Source: Arabidopsis thaliana
Lineage: Eukaryota > Streptophyta > Magnoliopsida > Brassicales > Brassicaceae
DNA: 64,000 nucleotides
Assembly (NCBI RefSeq): GCF_000001735.4
Contig: NC_003074.8
Location: 17,305,261 to 17,369,260 of the forward strand
Direction of reading: 5' to 3'
Shown: one piece after another, positions 57,817 to 64,000 of the stretch
How the letters are laid out: every line of letters starts with the position of its first letter
Numbering within the stretch: the stretch's first letter is position 1
The notes under the pieces: model-generated
What the model saw: only the letters and a program-made list of their open reading frames with translations
The model's database searches: none
What the model was told of the DNA's origin: nothing
Made by a program: the position numbers and the translations under genes

Positions 57817-57972
57817 TGTTATAACCAGAGAAAGAGATAGAAGAAATGAGTGTGTTTTCCATTGAGAAAATGGTTCTATAGGAGTATAAGGAAAAGGTAA
57901 AACCCTACAAACATCTAGATGATGGGCTTAGATGATGGGTCTTATAATGGGCATCCATCTTTATTCATAACA
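57817..57972 (-). repeat. 3' LTR (left)
   Basis: 156 bp, TG...CA bounded. It differs from the right LTR by about three substitutions and three short indels (one of 4-5 bp near 57877 and one of 3 bp near 57928), suggesting a moderately recent insertion. Confidence 0.9.
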
Positions 57973-57981
57973 CTCCCCCTT
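57973..57981 (-). other. Polypurine tract
   Basis: CTCCCCCTT on the plus strand, AAGGGGGAG on the element's coding strand, directly adjoining the 3' LTR; the primer for plus-strand DNA synthesis. The same nine-base motif recurs at 58103-58111, just after the RNase H stop codon. Confidence 0.75.
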
Positions 57982-58099
57982 GATGACCATTATAGTACCA
58001 TAACTCGTAAAGTATTTGAAATGCTGCCTCATTAAAAACCTTACCAGGAAAACCTAATGGGAAAAACCTTGGTTAAGGGAAAAAGAGTGCAACATACAA

Positions 58100-58585
58100 T
58101 TACTCCCCCTTATGAGTATATTCGTCGAGATCTTTGAGACGGCGTAATCCGATACGATAGACTAACTTCTTGAAAGTAGCAGTAGGTAGCGCCTTGGTGA
58201 ATAAGTCAGCCAGATTATCATTCGAACGGATCTGTAGAACTCGTACATCGCCGCTCTTTTGTAGATCGTGTGTGTAGAAGAATTTTGGTAGGATGTGCTT
58301 TGTTCTATCGCCTTTGATGTATCCGTCTTTGAGTTGTGCGATGCATGCTGCATTGTCTTCGTACATAATTGTTGGAGTTTTTTTCCCTGCATACATACCA
58401 CAGTCTTCTTGTATATGGTGAACTATGGATCTTAGCCATACACACTCGCGGCTAGCTTCATGAATTAGTAAAATCTCTGCATGATTAGAAGATGTGGCAG
58501 AGAATAAACAGTATTTGAGAATAAGTCTGCCAAATCTTCTCTTGAACAAATTTCTAATAAAGTACAACGCCATTCTTCTGCTCAT
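58100..58585 (-). pseudogene. Copia polyprotein remnant: RNase H C-terminus
   Basis: A minus-strand open frame whose residues from about 29 on match the end of plant copia polyproteins: SATSSNHAEILLIHEASRE, CVWLRSIVHHIQ, then MYEDNAACIAQLKDGYIKG, RTKHILPKFFYTHDLQKSG and LADLFTKALPTATFKKLV. The first ~28 residues do not match the family (the usual ..WRSTKQTLVATSSNHAE is missing), so the homology begins abruptly. It marks the breakpoint where most of pol was lost or replaced. Confidence 0.9.
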
Positions 58586-61500
58586 GAATCTTTTAGATGA
58601 TTCATCTTAACCATCTTATTTATTTCTCTAAATATCATTAGTGTATAATATTCATTTGGATGATTGATAGAATTTCTTAATATTCATCAAGTGTATTATT
58701 TGCGTGTTCTTTAATGTCTCGTTAAAAATCTTGTCATAGAAAAATCATGTGGGATAAAAACTATGATAAGGAAAAAGGGTACATCCACGCATATCATTCA
58801 ATCTCCCCCTCGGAAACATCTTCTTCAGGAGATGATTTTCAATCAAATACAATATCTCGTTGAAATTAATAACCATAATCTTAATGATCAAAATTATATG
58901 GTTTTCATATAGACTTATAAATATCATTATCTACTGATATTTTATCATAGATTATTGTCATCGTATTACTTATATAACTCTGTACGAGTTTTAATGATTT
59001 TCAAAACAAATATTAGTTTGATCAATATATTTTGACAAACTCAACATAAATATACATTTATATGATTATATGTCATGTTACATATTTCTTTTTATTCGAT
59101 CGAGTAGAGTTGTAGAGAACATAATTCTCATATAATTAATCCTTCAGAGATTATATCTTTCAAGAATTTCATATAAATGTCATATCCAGTGTTCCATCTC
59201 TTATTGTCAGACTTTAGATACTTAAAAATATTACATCCACCACAAGAGAATATATTTCTTCATAATACATTTCTTATCTTTGTGAAAATCTCATTAATTT
59301 CACTATTCTTTCACATAAAGACTCATTTATTTTCCACTGGTTTTACACATCATGTGCATAGACTACTAGTCCAAATATCTCTACTAGAGATTATAATTAT
59401 ATGTCTATTTCTTCTTTTCCATTTTTGGCTAATCATTACTTTGTGTCCACTTTTCAATAGACTTTCTTTCATGATCCTCCTTTTTGTCCATAATATCAAC
59501 TGCTCATAGCATGCAATTATATTACGACGTTGATTTGCTTTTGATTCCATTATATTTTGACATGACATAGCTAGCTAGATCTCTTCATTGTCAAGTACTT
59601 GAATGTTTCATTTGTCATGTTTATGTCTCTTTTAGAGATCATTCACTCTCTTCAAGATATCATCAAAATATTTATTTCCTCAATTTGGTCATTTTTAATT
59701 TTGTGCTCCTTCACTTTTACGAGGATGTTTATATTTGGAACCAAGGCTATTACGCTTCATGCGATCTTAAGACTCAATAGCAGTTTGAAATTGGTCCTTA
59801 CAGGACATTCATTATATTCTGGAGCATTTAATTTACAACTGGTATAGGTGACTTCATCACTTTATTTGGGTCAGCAAATGCCTCTGGCAATTACAACGCT
59901 AAATTCTGTAATTGAATTATCTTTTGGACTCTTAATATACATTCTTTACTCCGAGGATCATTGATAATTCATTTCTTTTTATCTTTTTTTCACCAGCTGT
60001 ATACATTCTCCCCCTTATGTTGGAATATCTGACTATATAATATGATAGTCTTCAAAACGAGCGGTATATAAATCCTTCTAGGATGGCTTAGTTATCATTC
60101 ATATCCAACATGTATCCTTATCCTCCTTTGAGGGTTCATCTCAGCGTGCCGTGGTGGAGCACTTTTCACATTCAAAGATTTTAGATGAAAACTATTTGGT
60201 TTCTGACCCAAAACCAATAATGATGGGGAAAACTATTAATTATTCATTGACTTGATGCATATCGATATTACTAAACTATTTTGTGTATGAAAATGAATTT
60301 CAAAATGTTAAACACTTATCCCAACGGATATCCAATAATGGTTACAATAAATAAACACTGAAATACTCTTGTATTTTAATCAAGAAAGTAACCTCGCAAA
60401 CTCTATATTGCGGGTTTATAACAAGGATAAATATGACCTTCTAGTCGATGCAACAATCGAGTCAATGTGTCCATTGAATCGATGCATCTTTTATAGCCAT
60501 TAGGTATCTAAATGTCATATAGTGGGTGATTAACCCATAATCATCTCCTTGTATATACTTACGAATAGATAAAGTCCAAATTATTTTGACTGGTAAAAAT
60601 CACATTATCATATTGCTTTCTGAGCAAGTAACAATTGATAAATCATTAGGGAGAATCTTCTGGTTTTTCACCTAATGTCCACATAATTCTCAATACTTTC
60701 GCATCATCAATAAACCAGGATGACCAATCCGGTTAAGCCAAATATACTCTTGAAATTTCTAGGTTTTTTTTGTTTTTTTTTTTTTAACTTCGGATTTACT
60801 TTTCATTGCTTATCAGTTACTCTCTTAATGAGATCTTATAATCAAAATTACTTCCATGTATTTTAATAATCAATCATATGTTAATAAAGCAATAAACGAG
60901 ACAATAATTAAAATTTTATATTCTAATATAAACGATATTAAATGTAATTTGACTAGCTATATAAGATCTTATATTCACTTAAGAATATGAGTATTACTTA
61001 TCATCAATAACTCATATATTTTCTTAGCCTTTGAAAAACACTCGATTTAAGTTCATAATAGTTCTTAAATTTCTTTCAAAATATTGTGTTTACAAGACAA
61101 CAATACTTGCGTAAAAGTTTAAGCGTCTGTTTTACCATCTCCGCATCAGAGATATTCTCTTAACAATGTGAGTTATATTCACAAAGAGACTTCAAGTCTT
61201 GAAGTTTTAGTAATAACTAATTATAACTTATTTTATCTAATAACACATTCATATAAGAATTGCTTTATACAACTTTTAGATCTTTAGTAGTCAAAGATTG
61301 AACATAATCTTCTCGATATGTCACTTATTATCTATTCATTACTTCTCCTCCTCGAAATGATGAAACTTCAAGTTCATCCATCTCGTATTGAATTCCACTC
61401 TAGAAGCAAATGTATTTTATATCTCATCATATTAACTTTGAGATTTGGAGAACTATACCGCATCGATGATCTTAATTTTGTATTCCCATAGAAAACAATG

Positions 61501-61951
61501 TATATGCTCTTCTAGAGTCTTTTAATAAGATTTTATACTACTTGATATACTAGATTATTTCATCGTTATATTTATTTTTTACTTTTGGTGATAATTTAAG
61601 TTCTTGAAAAAACTTTGACCATCAAAATTATGATGTCTTCTTAAGATACATTAAACTAGTCATTCATAAAAATTTCTATAAGTGATTATACCTTTAAATT
61701 AAGTTATTTATCAATCAATTTATTTCATAAAATAATCAAGTATTATATAACAATACAATTTTAATGCAATATTGTAAAACCAATCAGAATAAAACTATTT
61801 TGTGAAAAATCCGGATTTTACATATATCTTGATAAAACTTTTATTTAGGGTAATATGAATTCGTGCAAGATTTGGGTAAAATGATTTCGTGCAAAATTAG
61901 GGTAAAACCATGAACAATTTTGTTTTTTTTTTTTTGTTTTTTTTTAGATAC

Positions 61952-62169
61952 CACAAAGATTTAGAAAAAAGAATCTTATAAAAAAAAAATTATCTTGCAA
62001 CGTTTTTAGTAAAAATAATAATAACACAATCAAATATATGGAAATCTTATAAAAAGATTTAGATAATAATAACACAAAGATTTAGATATATGGAATCTTA
62101 TAAAAAGAAAAATTATTTTGCAACGATTTTAGTAAAAATAATAATAACACAATCAAATATATGGAAATC
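61952..62169. repeat. Tandem duplication, period about 122 bp, inside the retroelement
   Basis: The segment with cacaaagatttag, gaatcttataaaa, ttgcaacg, agtaaaaataataataacacaatc and aaatatatggaaatc at about 61952-62046 recurs at about 62073-62169 with few changes. Confidence 0.75.
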
Positions 62170-62740
62170 AAATATTTAATATGGAAAAGTCAATATCTAA
62201 AAGTGATAAGATATGTATAACGTTTTAATCAAAGGAGTTAAATAAGGGATATCATATCAATCATAAATGGATTTTAGACAATATAATATTTATAAAATGA
62301 TATTGAATATAGATGCAACTATTCAAAACTGGAATGCTAAAACATTAATACATGCTTGCATCACCCACCACCGGGCTATGAATAGTTACAAAATTAGTTA
62401 TATAATTATAAAATTGGTAATTTATATATTCAATATTGTAATAGTAAATCACAAAAATTAACAATTAACAAGCATGATTCTCTTCTTTAACGATTTTCTT
62501 TGTAGAATCATTGAATCATGCGATAGTAATTATAGAAACAAATGATAAGCATGATTCTCTTCTTTATTGAATCATTGAAAACATGCTTTTACCGATCTAT
62601 ACTATAATCATCGATCGGTTCATATTGTTTTGTTTCAATAATAGAAAATAAGTACTATGAACCATGAGTCGATAAGTAAACATGGTTCTTAAAAAAATGT
62701 AAGAATCTCTATATCTATCTTTTAGAGCGTGCTGATAACG

Positions 62741-62897
62741 TGTTATAACCAGAGAAAGAGATAGAAGAAATGAGTGTGTTATTCCATTGAGAAAAGGGTT
62801 CTTTATATAGGAGTACAAGGAAAAGGTAAAACCCTACAAACATCTAGATGGACTTAGATGATGGGTCTTATAATGGGCATCCATCTTTATTCATAAC
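62741..62897 (-). repeat. 5' LTR (right)
   Basis: 157 bp, TG...CA bounded, matching the left LTR. It reads outwards into the duplicated GTATC at 62898-62902. Confidence 0.9.
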
Positions 62898-62902
62898 AGT
62901 AT
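62898..62902. repeat. Target-site duplication, right copy (GTATC)
   Basis: Matches 57812-57816. Confidence 0.85.
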
Positions 62903-62974
62903 CTATGTATTTTTGTTACTATTTGAACCGCACCGCACTTCTCCCGCACCGCAAAACGCAGTCACCATTCGGAC

Positions 62975-63411
62975 CCTAAACCTTCAAAATCTGCATTGTT
63001 TAGAGCGTTAATTTTTGACAAAAAAAAATTGCTAAACTTAATTTGTTAATTAAGTCTAATGAACAAGAGTTTTGTGGTCGATCTATTTAATTCATGTGAA
63101 ATAAATGTACGCAATGAACTAACCCACAATCTCTATTTTTTGGATCTCTAGTCTAATCTTGAGAGAGTGGTTGCTCAATTCGCAGATTTTCGGATATTAT
63201 CCCTAACAAACAAATGGTTGACAAAAAAAAAAAAAGTGAATTTCTTTCAATCTCTTTGAACACAAAAGAGTCAATTGTTACAAAATAAATGCAAAAACCA
63301 AATTGTTTTCTTCTTAAATCCAAAATAAGCCAAGCATATCATGGAACCAATGATAATAATACAAGCTAGAATCATATTCTTATGAGCTTGGAATCATGAA
63401 CTAGCATCGTT
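62975..63411. other. Spacer before the acyltransferase 3' end
   Basis: About 440 bp, AT-rich, holding the 3' UTR of the BAHD gene. A run of A at about 63223-63235. Nothing else recognised. Confidence 0.45.
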
Positions 63412-64000
63412 TCACGGATGGAGTACTGCATCTATCTCTTCCTTGAACTTGGCCATCGCGTCCCTAGGTAGTGTTGTCAGCACCCGAACACCACCGCTCT
63501 TCCCCGGAACCGCTTTTGACGCTGGTAACAAAACACACAAAAAGGGCAGTGTCAGAGGAACCAAAGGTATAATGTTCACTAAACCTCCCCAAACGTCTTG
63601 ATCCAACCCAAGATGACGCCAATCAGTCAGCATCATGAAAACTCCTCCGTGGATCTCCTTGGAAGCTAACTTCAGCTTCATTGTATTCTCCATCTCTCTA
63701 AGTTGCTCACACACGTATCCATTATCAAGCGCCGCTCTCTTCGCGTCTTTTATGAGCCTCACAAGGCGAGATATCGGTGTTTTGCTTAGCTCTTTCGCTG
63801 TCAATGCCACGGAAGCATGAGTGAAGGCATTTCCATAGTAGCCTTCAGGTAATGGAGGCTCGATAGAGCTGCGGATGCTGACGGATATAACCAAATCCGT
63901 AATCGTGTCGGGATTTAGCTTCATGGCTCGACATCTTGCTCTCCAAACGTAGGCCGCAAGAACCTCCACGGTCGTGATCTTCATGTTCTTCTCCTTCTCA
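63412..64000 (-). CDS. BAHD (HXXXD-type) acyltransferase, 3' part
   Basis: The C-terminal ~195 codons of a BAHD acyl-CoA-dependent transferase; the gene enters from beyond the right edge and the stop is at 63414-63412. Recognised family blocks are TTVEVLAAYVWRARCRAM, PLPEGYYGNAFTHAS, MLTDWRHLGLDQDVWGG and LPRDAMAKFKEEID. BAHD enzymes move acyl groups from CoA to alcohols or amines in secondary metabolism. The catalytic HXXXD motif lies outside the window. The structural motif DFGWG, normally near the C-terminus, is replaced by DVWGG, and the usual following residues are shifted, so folding or activity may be affected. At3g47170 from memory. Substrate unknown. Confidence 0.9.
   Translation of the reverse strand, partial: EKEKNMKITTVEVLAAYVWRARCRAMKLNPDTITDLVISVSIRSSIEPPLPEGYYGNAFTHASVALTAKELSKTPISRLVRLIKDAKRAALDNGYVCEQLREMENTMKLKLASKEIHGGVFMMLTDWRHLGLDQDVWGGLVNIIPLVPLTLPFLCVLLPASKAVPGKSGGVRVLTTLPRDAMAKFKEEIDAVLHP

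Larger units (their letters stand above)
57817..62897 (-). mobile_element. Copia-type LTR retrotransposon, mostly non-coding
   Basis: A 5081-bp element with LTRs 57817-57972 and 62741-62897, both starting TGTTAT and ending ATAACA, flanked by a perfect 5-bp duplication GTATC. The orientation is minus: a polypurine tract (AAGGGGGAG on the minus strand, 57973-57981) abuts the left LTR, so that LTR is the 3' one. Next to the right LTR the minus strand reads CGTTATCAGCACGC, a plausible tRNA-iMet-type primer site. The only recognisable coding part is the C-terminal RNase H (58100-58585). The other ~4 kb is AT-rich with no gag, protease, integrase or reverse transcriptase that I can read. It therefore needed proteins from a related element to move. 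Confidence 0.88.
57720..62974. repeat. MITE-like element interrupted by the LTR retrotransposon
   Basis: Sequence just outside the LTR element forms two halves of an older repeat. The left half starts TGTGAATGGTGAC at about 57725 and the right half ends GTCACCATTCGGA at about 62973; GAATGGTGAC and GTCACCATTC are inverted termini. Both halves contain CCGCACCGC-like motifs. Flanking bases actaagac (left) and ccctaaac (right) agree at six of eight positions, as an old 8-bp hAT-type target duplication would. Coordinates of the ends are approximate. Confidence 0.5.

Noticed and set aside
59177-59847. Plus-strand ORFs of 82-110 codons inside the LTR element
   Set aside because: AT-rich, Phe/Leu/Ile-dominated translations on the strand opposite to the element; no family match.
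62597-62818. 73-codon minus-strand ORF overlapping the right LTR
   Set aside because: Runs across the LTR and primer-site region; the product is not similar to any retroelement protein.
1-64000. CRISPR arrays, bacterial operons, rRNA or tRNA genes
   Set aside because: No regularly spaced repeats with unique spacers and no tRNA cloverleaf or rRNA sequence seen by eye; the genome is eukaryotic. A tRNAscan run would settle the tRNA question.

Overview
This is plant nuclear DNA: intron-rich genes with GT/AG junctions, AT-rich spacers, F-box, LRR-kinase and GH3 tandem arrays, and copia, LINE and MITE-type repeats. I recognise the gene order from memory as Arabidopsis thaliana chromosome 3, roughly At3g46970 to At3g47170. 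No database was consulted. Most reconstructed proteins come out at the lengths I remember for that accession (for example 608, 802, 1009, 1025 and 352 aa).

Layout: (1) 1-4.6 kb, on the minus strand: the 5' end of the cytosolic alpha-glucan phosphorylase gene PHS2 and the plastid phosphate transporter PHT4;3. (2) 6.6-8.3 kb, plus strand: an OCTOPUS-like DUF740 gene. (3) 8.5-25.6 kb: four minus-strand GH3 beta-glucosidase/exoglucanase genes in two pairs, each with nine exons at matching positions. A plus-strand pair of FBA-type F-box genes (one broken, one intact) sits between them, followed by a small inverted GH3 fragment. (4) 26.1-26.5 kb: a two-exon gene for a secreted cysteine-rich peptide, too short for a long-ORF scan. 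(5) 27.0-27.4 kb: a 5'-truncated LINE with its target-site duplication. (6) 27.7-34.9 kb: FTSH7 (plus), a TSP9-like thylakoid phosphoprotein and a TPR-like protein (both minus). (7) 36.2-45.0 kb: two subfamily XII non-RD LRR receptor kinases on the minus strand with remnants of further copies between them. (8) 46.0-47.5 kb: C3H42, an RRM + CCCH protein with a tandem exon duplication. (9) 48.4-54.5 kb: a second F-box array in which every copy is broken. (10) 55.0-56.6 kb: a RING-HC gene. (11) 57.8-62.9 kb: a copia-type LTR element with 156-157 bp LTRs, a GTATC target duplication and only an RNase H tail recognisable, nested in an older MITE-like repeat. (12) 63.4 kb to the end: the 3' part of a BAHD acyltransferase.

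The single-copy housekeeping genes (PHS2, PHT4;3, FTSH7, TSP9-like, C3H42) look intact, while the GH3, F-box and LRR-kinase arrays show the usual birth-and-death pattern of intact copies beside broken ones. The least expected items are the small secreted peptide gene at 26121-26482, the palindromic GH3-derived mini-ORF at 16256-16366, the loss of an active-site aromatic in two of the four GH3 paralogs, and the exon duplication in the CCCH gene.
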